This document shows, piece after piece, positions 1 through 9,913 of a stretch of DNA of 27,361 nt; position 1 is the stretch's first letter, and every line of letters starts with the position of its first letter. The notes under the pieces were generated by a model. The model had not been told where the DNA came from and searched no databases. It saw nothing but the letters and a program-made list of their open reading frames with translations. Both the position numbers and the translations under genes were made by a program. The stretch comes from Tieghemiomyces parasiticus (Eukaryota; Kickxellomycota; Dimargaritomycetes; Dimargaritales; Dimargaritaceae), in the NCBI GenBank assembly GCA_027575765.1, contig JANBPT010000641.1:1-27361 (forward strand), written 5' to 3'.

Positions 1-129
1 GCGGGGCAACTGGCGTCGGCCTTTATCCTCTGCGCGGCCAGAGTCCATGGAATCCCTTGTGCCATCGAAATTACGGGCCGGTCCTGCAGCCTTTCTAGTC
101 TCGCGGTGGATAGCCGGACAATCGCCTAA
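1..129 (+). CDS. Possible C-terminal end of a gene entering from the left edge (partial, unrecognised)
   Basis: Frame 1 is open from the first base to a TAA at 127-129, giving 42 residues with a hydrophobic segment near the start (LASAFILCAARVHGIPCAIE) and no stop. An AATAAA hexamer at 154-159, 25 bases after the stop, is where a fungal polyadenylation signal would be expected, and this is the main support. I do not recognise the family from so short a piece. A 42-codon open frame can arise by chance in GC-rich DNA, so this is a tentative call; the sequence to the left would settle it. Confidence 0.35.
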   Translation, partial: AGQLASAFILCAARVHGIPCAIEITGRSCSLSSLAVDSRTIA

Positions 130-747
130 AGAACCACCACAGGCAGGGTATGTAATAAAGGAAAATTGGTATTTTGCCCGACCTAATGTCAGCGTGTACC
201 GGTAATTGGCCCCTTGGCAGGTGGCCTCAAGGCTAGACCTGCAAATGTGTATAGGGCCCTCATTAAAATTGGCACCTGTGTGTCAGGGCAACGACTCGCA
301 GAACGCCTTATCACCTTCCGCGCTACCAGGCTTTGGTTTACACTCACGTAGGGTTTGCTATCTGCTACATCTACACGCCTGGTGTAACTCCCCCACACTT
401 CGCCAACTGCTGTGGTGCCTCTGCTTCACGAGCCATTTCTATCGCACCAACTAAGGGTATCCTTACTGCGGTCTCCTTCGCCTTACTATGGATACCTTGG
501 CTGGCTTTGATCGGAACCTACCCGCGGAACTGCCATGAAAGGAATGAACGAAAGGGAGGGGTTATAAGTAACCACCGTCGCGGCCATCACTCACCCGGTA
601 GTCAACCACCAACTTCAACGCCACCGTCCCCCCTGCAAAACCCCTAGCCGCTTCACCTCTTCTCAGGCTCTTTCTCAAGAAACCTCACTCCCGCCCCATC
701 TACTCTGTACCACCCGGCCCTTACATCCACCGACACAGCTATCCGCC
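130..747. other. Intergenic region and 5' leader of the Hsp20-like gene
   Basis: No convincing coding region is visible. The AATAAA at 154-159 probably belongs to the gene cut by the left edge. From about 598 to 747 the plus strand is strongly pyrimidine-rich (repeated C and CT runs), typical of a fungal core promoter or 5' UTR leading to the ATG at 748. I looked for a heat-shock element of TTCnnGAA type just upstream and found no clean match. Confidence 0.5.
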
Positions 748-1401
748 ATGCCGGTTGAGTACACCGACCGCTGCTTCACGGTGCGCGAAGCACGCCGCAA
801 AGTGGTGTGCACCGACGGCCACCCGAGCCGCCATCTGTATGACGTCGAAAATGGCAGCCGCCTCTTCGACGGCGACCGTGGTCATCATTTTATTCCTGTC
901 CATCCCGGCCACGACCGAGGCCACTGTCATGACCATAGTTGCCGTCACTGCCGCGTCCATAAACCTCACCACCCCCACCCTGACAAACATCATCACCACC
1001 ACCACCACCCTAGCCCGGACGTCGAGTCTCAGCTGGTTCGCTGCCGTGGCCGAACTGACCACTGCAGCGACCGGTGCGTGACCGGCGACGGCCGCCCATG
1101 TAACGCGCTAGCCTCGGCCCGGATCCAAGTGTGCGAGGAAGGCGGCTGTTACCGGCTCACCATGCACTGGCCCGATCCGCTCGTCGCGCCCAAAAAACTG
1201 GCCTACAAAGCCGAATGTGGTCGCCTTCACGTGTCGGCCCTCGGTGCGCCGCACGTTGTGGGTCGGACGGTCCACGTCCACGAGGAACGCCACCGGGAGG
1301 GCCTGGAACGCGTCGTGCGACTCCCCAGTGACGCCGATACCGCCCATGCCAAGTACAGCTACCACAACGGTACGCTGGTCGTGGACTTTCCTCGCTGTTA
1401 G
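748..1401 (+). CDS. Small alpha-crystallin/Hsp20-like domain protein with a His/Cys-rich insert
   Basis: This is a 217-residue single-exon protein. Its last ~95 residues fit an Hsp20/alpha-crystallin fold: a strand-rich start (YRLTMHWPDPL, 135-145), the arginine segment ERVVRLPSDADTAHAKY (187-203), then YHNGTLVVDFPR (205-216), which matches the family's closing G-x-L-x-x-x-x-P signature. Family members are ATP-independent holdase chaperones. This protein stops right after that strand, so it lacks the C-terminal I-x-I tail used for oligomer assembly. Residues 46-87 contain 19 histidines, including seven in a row (81-87), mixed with Cys60, Cys65 and Cys68; more cysteines follow at 99, 106, 110, 118, 129 and 134. 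Metal binding is therefore plausible, but is inference. The start at 748 has a good context (ccgccATGc). The gene is convergent with NDK. The fold call is fairly safe; the cellular role is not known. Confidence 0.75.
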   Translation: MPVEYTDRCFTVREARRKVVCTDGHPSRHLYDVENGSRLFDGDRGHHFIPVHPGHDRGHCHDHSCRHCRVHKPHHPHPDKHHHHHHHPSPDVESQLVRCRGRTDHCSDRCVTGDGRPCNALASARIQVCEEGGCYRLTMHWPDPLVAPKKLAYKAECGRLHVSALGAPHVVGRTVHVHEERHREGLERVVRLPSDADTAHAKYSYHNGTLVVDFPRC

Positions 1402-1707
1402 GTGATACGAGTAGCATTTGGTAATCCTTGTGCAGATTTTGCTTCACCGGTGGCCACCTTGGCCGTCGTGATAGTTTAAGGAAACATGAATTCAACTGTA
1501 GTACTTGCTAGCAGGTCTGACCGTGATTATATAGCGCCGTCCCCCCACCATTATGCCTTCTAATAGTGATCATGGGCAATAGAATTCTGATTATGGTTTA
1601 TTGAGCCTGGGAGCCGCGGGACCTCAGTCCAACGTCGGAGGGCGTAGTGACACTCAAAAAAAAGTAGCTAGCCAGCCAGGGTAGGGTGGGTGGTGAGAGC
1701 CAACCAA
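1402..1707. other. Convergent 3' region between the Hsp20-like gene and NDK
   Basis: About 300 bases hold no gene. TTTATT at 1597-1602 reads AATAAA on the minus strand, about 105 bases beyond the NDK stop, and may be its polyadenylation signal. An A-run near 1656 is the only other simple feature. Confidence 0.5.
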
Positions 1708-2121
1708 TTAGTTGCCAACACCCTTGGGGAACCAGAGAGCGATCTCCTTCTCGGCGCTCTCGACGGCGTCAGAACCGTGGCACAGGTTGGCACCAACATC
1801 GATGCAGAAGTCGCCACGGATGGTACCGGGGGCGGACTCGAGGGGGTTAGTGGCGCCCAGGAGGGTACGGCCAGCCTTGACGACCGACTTGCCAGACCAG
1901 ACCATGGCGACGACGGGGCCGGTCTGCATGTACTTGATGAGCTCGGGGAAGAAAGGCTTGCTCGACAGGTCGCTGTAGTGCTGCTCGAGGAGCTCCTTGG
2001 TGGGGTGGATCAGCTGGAGGGCCTGCAGCTTGTAACCCTTCTGCTCAAAACGCTTGATGATCTCGCCAACCAGACCGCGCTCGACACCGTCGGGCTTGAC
2101 CATGATGTAGGTGCGCTCCAT
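1708..2121 (-). CDS. NDK1: Nucleoside diphosphate kinase (short C-terminus)
   Basis: The enzyme transfers the gamma-phosphate of ATP to other NDPs through a phospho-histidine, keeping NTP pools balanced in the cytosol. The 137-residue product is recognisable throughout: [20 protein letters not shown] at the N-terminus with Lys9, Tyr49 and Phe57 at nucleotide-site positions, the segment [16 protein letters not shown] (90-105), and the active-site [16 protein letters not shown] with catalytic His115. Two things are odd. The normally conserved arginine of VGRN is alanine here (VGAN, Ala111). The protein also ends at WFPKGVGN, without the usual last ~15 residues that finish in a W-I-Y-E type tail; I could not find an exon supplying them. 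The start is the only ATG; the open frame upstream has none. The gene is single-exon and divergent from TFIIB. Confidence 0.93.
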   Translation of the reverse strand: MERTYIMVKPDGVERGLVGEIIKRFEQKGYKLQALQLIHPTKELLEQHYSDLSSKPFFPELIKYMQTGPVVAMVWSGKSVVKAGRTLLGATNPLESAPGTIRGDFCIDVGANLCHGSDAVESAEKEIALWFPKGVGN

Positions 2122-3375
2122 TGTGGATGGGTGTAGTGGAATGGGAGGGGGGTTAAGGTGGGATGAGATGGGGGGATACGTCAAGAACGAGCGGGTAACA
2201 GAGAAGGTGTAAGCAGACAAGGGGATCGCCGGGGGGTGGCGACGAGGCACTTGTACCCGATGGCTGCCGGCTGGCGAACGGAGGGGGGCGCTGAGCCCAC
2301 CCCCTGGTGGCGAGCGGAGTCGGCGCGGACAGTGCGGTGAATAATTTTTTTTCACTACCACAGCATCGTGAGGATGAGTGGCCTTAGGGGGGGGGAGAGG
2401 GTGGTCCAGCCTGTAGTTACCGATGTAGCAAAGGCCGAATGGCTGGCGTGTGTATAATTTTTTGCAGTCGCCAAGGGCAGTCCCGCACTAACCGGAGAGC
2501 GAATTGGCGCGTCAATCGCTCCCCAGGTCCTTAGCCTAGTGTAGGCCTTTAGCTGGTTTTGAGTGGAGCTAGTGCCAGTGCACGAGGTGCCGCTGGATTA
2601 GTGTATTTAGCCTCAGTACGGAATCCGTGAGCCAGTCCCAACTATTCAATACCCGCCTTGGATGTACCCGCTGGTCGTACGACGTACAAACCGTCCTAGC
2701 GGCGTGTGTTTTTTATGAAGGGGTTAACGCCGCTCCAGACTGTCTTCGTTTGTCAGCTGGAATCTTCCATAACCTACTTCACTTGGATCACGTGACCTGT
2801 ACTCTCATCGTGTCCTGGCGGACCATGGCAACCGGCTCTATCGGTTAGCTGGTACTGCGGTACGGATGGGCGTTTGATGTCCACCACCTCGATTATTCAG
2901 CCAACCACGCCTCGCCCATCGCTGTGTCACACCACCGCCCTCACTGCAGCTGTAGCCCGCATATCAGCGGGGCAAGGTTGGCGTCCGTTATGGACAAAGG
3001 GCCAACGGCAGTCATTTGTTCACGAGGCTGCTGATTGCTTCCCAACTGGCGTCTTTAATCCCTTAAAAGCTATTCATCGCTCTGACTCTGCGCAGCATGT
3101 CGTGTCGCCGTTGACTCTGCTAAACCTAGTTACTGACTGAGGTGCCCCGGGACGTATGCTCCCATCTACACAGCCACGAACCCCCGCTTCCGACTGCCCA
3201 CTACTTTGTATTTTTACCACTCTCTGACCTCGTAAACCACCGGCGCCGCTTTACCGCCTTCAGTAAGTTCGTCCCTCGTCTACCGACTCCACCTGTTTCG
3301 CTGGCCCATCGGCTATCATCGACCCCTTCACCGCCCGTCCCCACACTTTCCTGCCCCTCGCTCCCCAACACCGCC
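2122..3375. promoter_or_regulatory. Divergent promoter region between NDK and TFIIB
   Basis: About 1.25 kb without a convincing gene; the open frames inside show no recognisable protein. A G9 tract lies at 2387-2395. The 170 bases before the TFIIB ATG are pyrimidine-rich, as in a fungal 5' leader. The TFIIB reading frame extends upstream to 3142 without an ATG, so that part is taken as untranslated. A palindromic E-box at 2788-2795 is listed separately. Confidence 0.5.
2788..2795. promoter_or_regulatory. TCACGTGA palindrome (bHLH/Cbf1-type site)
   Basis: A perfect 8-base palindrome with a CACGTG core lies in the shared upstream region of NDK and TFIIB. In fungi such sites are bound by bHLH proteins of the Cbf1 class. 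The identical 8-mer occurs upstream of TSR1. Function is inferred from the motif only. Confidence 0.35.
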
Positions 3376-4350
3376 ATGACCACCACCGGCACGACTGGCG
3401 CCCCCGTTGCGGCCGGCCCGGACCTCAATTACTCCCTCATCTGCCACCAGTGTCGGAGTGCGATTCCCAACATCGTTGAGGAGTTCGCCTCGGGCGACCT
3501 GGTCTGCGGGGACTGCGGCCTCGTCCTGGGTGACCGTATTATCGACACACGGTCCGAGTGGCGCACGTTTGCCAACGACGACGGTGACGATCCGTCCCGC
3601 GTGGGCGCGGCCAGCAACCCGCTACTGGAAGGCAACCAGCTCGACACGCTCATTTCGCGGTCGGATGGCGGGTCCGGCCTGTCGCGCGACCTCAATAAGA
3701 TGCAGAGCCGGTCGACGCAGCAAAAGGGCGAGCGCCTGCTCATGGGCGCCTACAAGGAGATTTCAGCTACCTGCGAGCGCATGGGGCTTAACAAGATCAT
3801 TTGCGATATCGCCAAGCAGCTCTACAAGATGGTCGAGGACGACAAGTTGCTACGGGGCAAGTCTCTGGACAGCGTGTCGGCCACGTGCATCTTCATCGCC
3901 TGTCGCCAGGAGAACGTCCCCCGGACGTTCAAGGAGATCCACGCCTACACTCAAGTCCCGCTCCGTGAGCTGGGCAGGTGCTACCGTACGCTGTCCAAGC
4001 ACCTGTCGACCTCGATCGGTGCCATGTATAGCGAAGATCTCATGTCACGGTTCTGCTCGCTGCTCGACCTGCCCATGCCCGTCCAACGTATCGCCGTCGA
4101 CCTCACCAAGGAGGCCAAGGAGCGTGGCGTCCTGGCCGGCAAATCGCCCGTATCGGTGGCCGCTGCCTGCATCTACATGGCCAGTCACCTCTTGGCTTTA
4201 CCCAAGACCCCCAAGGACATTGCTAACGTGGCCGGTGTATCCGAGACTACCATTAAGAACTCGTACAAGTCCCTCTACGAGTTACGTGAGAAGCTGCTGG
4301 TTCCCGAGGTGGTCAAGAACCCAGTGCTTGAACGTCTACCTGTGCCCTAG
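3376..4350 (+). CDS. SUA7: Transcription initiation factor IIB (TFIIB)
   Basis: TFIIB bridges TBP at the promoter and RNA polymerase II and helps choose the transcription start. The 324-residue product is the usual length (human 316, yeast 345). A zinc ribbon has Cys23, Cys26, Cys44 and Cys47. It is followed by the B-reader segment (DTRSEWRTFANDDGDDPSRV, from residue 57). Two cyclin-fold repeats follow at about 117-205 (with KSLDSVSATCIFIACRQENV) and 221-306 (with KSPVSVAAACIYMASH, then TTIKNSYKSLYELREKL). The ATG at 3376 sits in a good context (ccgccATGa) and gives the expected short N-terminus; upstream in-frame codons lack ATG. The gene has no intron. Its 3' end converges on inositol monophosphatase. 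The symbol follows budding yeast usage. Confidence 0.97.
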   Translation: MTTTGTTGAPVAAGPDLNYSLICHQCRSAIPNIVEEFASGDLVCGDCGLVLGDRIIDTRSEWRTFANDDGDDPSRVGAASNPLLEGNQLDTLISRSDGGSGLSRDLNKMQSRSTQQKGERLLMGAYKEISATCERMGLNKIICDIAKQLYKMVEDDKLLRGKSLDSVSATCIFIACRQENVPRTFKEIHAYTQVPLRELGRCYRTLSKHLSTSIGAMYSEDLMSRFCSLLDLPMPVQRIAVDLTKEAKERGVLAGKSPVSVAAACIYMASHLLALPKTPKDIANVAGVSETTIKNSYKSLYELREKLLVPEVVKNPVLERLPVP

Positions 4351-4661
4351 ACGGCGGGACTGTTTGGGCTACCAATCGTCATTATCGGTCGTACTTATCT
4401 CCGGGTGTAGATGTCCGATATAATTGGCTTCGTTTGCGGGTGGGAACCTCCTTTGTTCTGTGTGTTTTCCTTGATAGCTCGACGGAGGCAGGTTGTGGTA
4501 ACTCCAAGCACCCCCCTCCCTTCGCTAGAGAACTATCTGTATGGTACCAATAAATTACCATCGCTGTAAAGATACAAAGGGCATATCGGATTGTACAAAA
4601 CCAAGGGCTATTAAATACAGGCGTTAATTTATTAACCACCAAACTCCCATCCATTCGGAAT
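4351..4661. terminator. Convergent 3' region with polyadenylation hexamers for TFIIB and IMPase
   Basis: AATAAA at 4549-4554 on plus lies about 200 bases after the TFIIB stop. TTTATT at 4628-4633 is AATAAA on minus, 29 bases past the inositol monophosphatase stop. No gene is seen in the interval. Confidence 0.5.
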
Positions 4662-5690
4662 TCACGCATCAGATACCCCGTCCTGGGTAACTTCAATGTC
4701 CTCCAGGTGCGTGAGTAACTCACGGGCCAGCGAAATCATGGCGGCCTTACCCGAGCCGGGATCCAGAGCGGGGTGGTCGGCGGCCCCACGTACGGCCAAG
4801 TACTTGCGGCCCAAAGGGTCAAAGGCGGCCTCAGTAACCAGTTCCTTCGCGGTGTTGATCTCAGGTCGGCCGTAGAGGCCGCAGCCGCTCAACATGGCCC
4901 CGCCAGCTTCGCGTAGGATCACGGTGCCGGCTGCGATATCCCACAAGTGGGACCCGATCTCCCAATACATGTCGTACGCGCCACGGGCCACCAGACACAT
5001 ATCTAGCGAACCAGCTCCGATACAGCGGACCCCACGGACCTGGGCACCGTGAACCTGCCCCTCACCGTTGTCGCCGGCGCTCCGGGCAAGCAGGCGACGG
5101 TGGGAGGCGAGGCGCGAATCCAGCACCGCTGGGGACCGGTCCGATCCATGTTCAAAGCCAATCAGGCACTCGCCCAACGACCGGGGTGCCCGGGCAGCTG
5201 CTTCGGGCCCGTGCGGAAACGGCAGCCGGGTCGTCTGGTTCAACCAGGCCCCGCCGTCCACCCGGGCGCTGTAAAGCTCGTTCAGTATGGGGTTGTACAC
5301 CACACCGACGCACAGGTTACCCTCAGCATCGCTGACGGCGATCGAGATGGCCGTGAAGGGGAATCGCTGCGCAAAGTTGGTTGTGCCGTCGATAGGGTCG
5401 ACGATCCACGTCGGTACATGTCGATCGTTGGCTAGCGTCCAGCCGGTAGTTTGCCCGTCAGCCATACCGTCCTCCTCGCCCAGGATGCGGTGCGCCGGAT
5501 AACGTTCGGCAATGAGGGCACGTACGGTCCGCTCGACATGTTGGTCGACCTCGGTGACAAGGTCCGAGGGGTTACCCTGCTTGGCTACGGCGTCGACGGA
5601 AAGACCCTGGCCGTTAAAAGCGTCCCGAATGATGGCACCGCCGCGGTGGGCCAAGTGAATGGCGAAGTCGAGAATTTCTTGGTGGTCCAT
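4662..5690 (-). CDS. INM1: Inositol-1-monophosphatase
   Basis: This Mg2+-dependent phosphatase releases free myo-inositol from inositol monophosphates, feeding phosphoinositide synthesis. Both family signatures are present. The first is WIVDPIDGTTNF at 95-106, with metal ligands Asp98 and Asp101 and upstream Glu72 in ILGEEDG. The second is LWDIAAGTVILREAGG from residue 249, with metal ligand Asp251. The product is 342 residues, about 50-65 longer than typical members (~277-295). Part of the extra length is a loop at about 183-217 that is Ser/Arg/Gly-rich, and there is a longer C-terminal tail. The ATG at 5690 begins directly at MDHQEILDFAIHLAHRGGAI, the normal start of the first helix. Single exon, with no promoter motif I can name. 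Related phosphatases of the superfamily share the motifs, so substrate is inferred from family. Confidence 0.93.
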   Translation of the reverse strand: MDHQEILDFAIHLAHRGGAIIRDAFNGQGLSVDAVAKQGNPSDLVTEVDQHVERTVRALIAERYPAHRILGEEDGMADGQTTGWTLANDRHVPTWIVDPIDGTTNFAQRFPFTAISIAVSDAEGNLCVGVVYNPILNELYSARVDGGAWLNQTTRLPFPHGPEAAARAPRSLGECLIGFEHGSDRSPAVLDSRLASHRRLLARSAGDNGEGQVHGAQVRGVRCIGAGSLDMCLVARGAYDMYWEIGSHLWDIAAGTVILREAGGAMLSGCGLYGRPEINTAKELVTEAAFDPLGRKYLAVRGAADHPALDPGSGKAAMISLARELLTHLEDIEVTQDGVSDA

Positions 5691-7352
5691 GATAAACCGG
5701 GCGTCGAGATGGCAAGGTTCAAGGACGAGAATAGGGCGGCTGGCATTTGTAGGTAACTACCCAAAGCACTATTACTTGCAAACGAGTTTGCGCCATGCAA
5801 TCATGGATATCACGCCACCAGTGTGTAGTATGTGCGGCGCGTGTCCCATGAATTTGCGTTTCGATAGAGGCAAATTTTACACTTCATGAGCTAAGCCGTT
5901 TGCGTGTGCGTTTGCATTGATGAACATACGGCAAAGTGAGAAATGTTTGCAGAATGGCCAAAGGTCGAGCCTATCAGTACGTGGTCTTACAACAGGCTGC
6001 AGTTATTCCATCCATTTCTTAGTTGAGGCTCTCTGCCCAGCCGACTCACCTCTAGGGTGCCTCCCCTCCATTACATCGCATGGAGAATGGCCCGAGTGGC
6101 TTTCTTTTGTCACAGCTTAGCCCTGCAATAGCAGGACCGGAAAGTTCGGTATGGACCTGATGGGGAACCGCCTTTGTGCTGACATTTCACCCGTGGCTTC
6201 TGGTCAGCAGTAGTAGTGGCCTTGTGCTTTGCAGCCTTGGCAGGCGACAGACCACGGCCATCATCCTGGGACTTTGTACACCGGACTTGCTCCGGAATCT
6301 CAAGAGGATGGTGGTGTAGTAAATACACGGAGATCGAGAATACGATATAAAAGTAGAGGGTTCTATGGCAGTCTCTCGTTTATTGAGGCGGCCGACGGAC
6401 AGATACTATATTTCCATTCTGGCCTTGACTTCCAATAGTTGACGTGAAGTGGCAGCAGTGACGAATACATCATAGAAAAGCAGCAGGGAAAAACACAGCA
6501 TGAAGGAGACGAGAGGACAGTGAAGCACGGTAACGTAAGAAAGACTAATCGTAGGATAATGCACCAAACGGTGCAGGCGACTTCATTTGGCTCAGCTTAT
6601 CGTGATCGTTCCGAATCCAGGTGAGAGGTCGCTGCTAAGGCTGCGATCATAAGTCGGCGATTATTCCGACCACAATCATCATCAATGGTGGTGAATATCC
6701 CCGATTAGTTTTCAGCCCAGCCATGAGTGGCATTGGCCTAGACTGGTATGGCAAGTAGCGTCTACCTTGGCACTGTCGCTGCAGCTCGAGGACTTGATGA
6801 CATCAACAGCAACGGCAACAGTCGCAACACAGGATCCACTCGTTCTGGCAAAAAATGTGACGACGCATACCGGCTGGCCACAGCCCGTGCCAACAACGCG
6901 CCACCCAAGACGCACAGTTGGCGAGTGGGTAGCACACAGTTCTCATCTCAGCAGGCGTAAAAATTAACCTGCTGCTATGCGAACACTTCTGCAAAATACA
7001 GCAGTTCGGGTCAAGGGGCGTGGAACAACTAAGTTCCCATTTTGCCAGGCAGAGGACTGGCAGCGCAGGCCGACGTGATACCCGTTACAAACGTGGTTGG
7101 GGAGGGGATGGTTAGCAGTGCAACGGAGTTACCGAGGGGGGTAAAGGAAATAATATCCCAAGACGGCAGTGGGTAACGTCGATACAAAACTGAAATATTT
7201 CATTACAACTGATTGTATGTACAGAGGGGGTAGAGTAAAAGAGGTACGCGTATGTGATACAAAAGGGATATACAGGCGAGGTTATCTCGTCCAGGAGGGG
7301 AGTTAGGGAATACTCCTTTTCGCGTGATCGAGGAGAGGGGTCTACAAACTAG
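5691..7352. other. 1.66 kb gap without a recognisable gene
   Basis: Only short open frames occur. One minus-strand stretch (6110-6328) is Lys/Ala-rich in its middle and mildly protein-like (LSPAKAAKHKATTTADQKPR), but it has no recognised domain and no clear splice partners. The right part holds the 3' end of the minus-strand gene ending at 7353; I found no clean AATAAA on minus there. The left part is the upstream region of inositol monophosphatase. I saw no tRNA or repeat. Confidence 0.4.
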
Positions 7353-9117
7353 TTAGTCGGACAAGTCATACGTATCGGTCGCTGGCTCTTGGTTACCAAG
7401 GTCGACCGGGTTGAATCCATAATGGCTCCTTCGCGCCTGCCACGATGACGGAGTCGCCACGCTAGCATCGGTGGTTCTGAGGCCCGGCATGGACTGTGGT
7501 GGCGATGACCCGGACGCTGTGAAGTTCGGCGCGGTTCCGAGTTTCCGGCGAACGATGCGCAAGGGTGCGCGCTTGGTCCCGACGGGTGCCGCCAAGAACA
7601 CGGGCGCAGATTCGCGGAGGAAGGACGGTTGGGAATAGAGTGAAGAGGCCTGGTGACCGTGGGCTGATGGGATGGGCAACGGGGTCATACGGATGAAACT
7701 TTCAACGTCCTCTAGGTCGTCATCGTCGCCGTCTGCCAGACCGGATACCACCCGGGGCTGTCCAAGGCTCGTACTCGCTCTGCGATGCAAAGGGTCCGGG
7801 ATCAAATAAGGCGGTGGTGCGCGAGACGAACTCGCCGGGCGCGGGATCGGGCGGAGCGTAGCAGGTGGCCTGGATGCCTCAATCGGCGTGGGATTGCGGC
7901 GTTGGAACCCCATTGAGGCGGCCAATTGCGATATTATGGTAGCGAGCCCCAATCCAGAGGTCAGGTCCTGGGCTGGAGTGCGTGGCGGCGGTGAAGCCTC
8001 CTGCGAGCTCGATTTCAATGGAAGCGGCGGGGGTAGCATTTGCGGCGCCCGTAGGCGCGGTGGTGACGACGGCGAAGATTGCGATGACGACGATGAGGAT
8101 GGCAATAGTGCTGGTGACAGTGAAGGTGCGGGTGTCGGTTGCACGGCGATAATTGGAGATGGGGGTGTAACCGCAGGGGGCGCCGGCGGCTGCAGTGGCA
8201 AGGCGGGTAACCGGCGGCTGGGTGTCCCCACCATGCCATCCAGTGTCCAATGTGGACTAATGGGCAAGAATGGATTTCCACCCATGTAGCCGGCCAGGAT
8301 GGAGCGCCGGGGCGTTTGGGGTTCGTCGTCTGCCGGAGTACCCTCATCACGGATACCAATATCGAAGTCATCAGCTTGGTCGGGCCCTTCTACCGCCGGT
8401 ATTCCATCATCTACCGCCTCAAATATCTCGCTGTCAAGTGAGGCCGGTATTGGCTCCGGCTTGGCCTTGGCCTTATTGGCTTTAGACACCGGCTTCGCCC
8501 TGGGTTTCGGAGTAACGCGGGACTTTGGCTTGGGCGCCGCTGAATTCGGCCTGCGTTTGGCTTGGATATGTGGGGAGGGTATCGGAGTTGTCTCATCAAT
8601 CGCGTCCTCGCCTGGGGGGGGGGTTAGACAATGGACACGGGAAAGCAAACCATGGTTAGGTGATGTGGTTGGGCCTATGTGCCAATGGGGGCGCACTGCG
8701 CTGAGGTACTTGATCGCCTGCGCAACGTACCACACCCTGTTAAAATGGGCTAGACCACTTACCAAGTGAGGAGTAAACCCGCCGCCGTTGCGAACGTGTC
8801 AGGACGACGCCAACGTGCGGCAAATCCACGGTAGGGCTATGGTCGGGCGAATAGAAGGTACCGTCTGCATTGACTAAAACAGGACCTTTACCCCACACGT
8901 ATTTGATGACTGGGGTGTTAGGGTCAGCGGGATTGCGACTGCGGGTTGAGCGACCCGTAGATGGGGTGACCGGTGCGGTATGCCGCACCTGCGACATCGT
9001 CTGTGGGGTACTGGCCGAGCTCTCATCAGTCACCGTCGGTTCGGCCGCTGTGCCCTCGATGCCGTGTGCGGTCGGGGTGGAGATGTTTCGTCGACGTCGT
9101 TTCAAGAGAGGCGGCAT
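7353..9117 (-). CDS. Unrecognised, largely disordered probable nuclear protein (two exons)
   Basis: Exon 1 is 9117-8763 and exon 2 is 8611-7353, joined across a 151-base intron. The intron has a strong GTAAGT donor and a ctaac branch-like site followed by ten C and AG. The phase is 1 on both sides and the join restores a smooth frame (SSLG then EDAIDE), giving 537 residues. I do not recognise the family. The N-terminus is basic (MPPLLKRRRRN, a likely nuclear signal). Residues ~60-117 look most ordered (YVWGKGPVLVNADGTFYSPD, HVGVVLTRSQRRRVYSSLG). Next come a Lys/Pro-rich stretch (KPKSRVTPKPRAKPVSKANK), an acidic stretch, long Pro/Ser-rich low complexity and a short acidic patch (DGDDDDLEDVESF). 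It is divergent from ASH2, 796 bases apart. A chromatin or cell-cycle role would be a guess. The start at 9117 is the first ATG in the frame. Confidence 0.75.
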
Positions 9118-9913
9118 GGTCACTGGGCTGGAAACCGGGGCGAGACCAGGTAATGCAACGCCTGCGCCTAGGGAAGCGGGATAGAGTTAGAGGGGCCGCG
9201 AGGAGCAAAGCGCAAGGGATTCGGGTAGGAAATGATCACCCCGTGTGAAATGGAGGCCGTTAAAATGTTACGTTTGGAAGCGGGCTAGGTAGAAAGTAAG
9301 GAATGGCCTGAAGGTGCGGGTAAAAAAAGTGGAGCGGTTTCTGGCACCGCCCAACCTCGTCCTGAGATGGCATGTGGTTTAGGGAATTTGGATGTGGGTA
9401 TCCGCTTTAGGCGGGTCACCAATGTCCTAGTCCTTATACCCCTTATGCACGTTCACAGGGGTTGAGGGCCAGACCGTCAGGAACGCGTCGACCCCAGTCC
9501 GGCGAATAAGGGCCTCATCGTGGCAAACCCAACCCTTACAATCCCTTGCCTTCCTTTACTGGCGTCGCCGCTCCGGCATTTTGACGGAACCGTTCTCTGC
9601 AAGTCCGACATTGTCAGCCCAGGTTTCGGTTACACAACCACGTTCCACGTTTTACTACCCCTCACTCCCTCATGTCTTGAGACTTCGCACCTATTCGTAT
9701 GCGCAGTCGCCATTGTTAACCCTGCTCCATTGCCACCACATCGCCCTTGGGTCATCTGCTTCATTGGCTTCCCCAGGTGCCCTACTCCCTGGCGCATGCA
9801 CGTCTGTAGCTACGCACCGCAGTCCCTAGCCGGTTCGTCCACATCCACTCTTCCATCGCTGGCCGTGCACGGTTTGGCCTTGCCATTTTCCACCTTCCCA
9901 TTTTTATCACATT
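9118..9913. promoter_or_regulatory. Divergent promoter between the unknown protein gene and ASH2
   Basis: This 796-base spacer serves two genes read outward. The half nearest ASH2 (from ~9600) is pyrimidine-rich on plus, including the last 60 bases before its ATG. An open frame at 9520-9921 overlaps the ASH2 start, but it looks like a by-product of the C-rich leader rather than a gene. Confidence 0.45.

Noticed and set aside
739..1062. Long minus-strand and alternate-frame ORFs across the Hsp20-like gene
   Set aside because: They are Val/Met-rich or Thr/Ala-rich shadows of the His-rich coding strand and carry no domain.
2122..2361. N-terminal extension of NDK
   Set aside because: The extension has no ATG and is Pro/Ser-rich; the NDK fold begins exactly at the ATG at 2121.
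3142..3375. 78-residue N-terminal extension of TFIIB
   Set aside because: It would start at GTG, is unlike any TFIIB N-terminus, and looks like a pyrimidine-rich leader.
3407..4423. 338-residue ORF in another frame over TFIIB
   Set aside because: It is an Arg/Ser/Thr-rich shadow frame created by GC-rich codons; the TFIIB frame explains the region.
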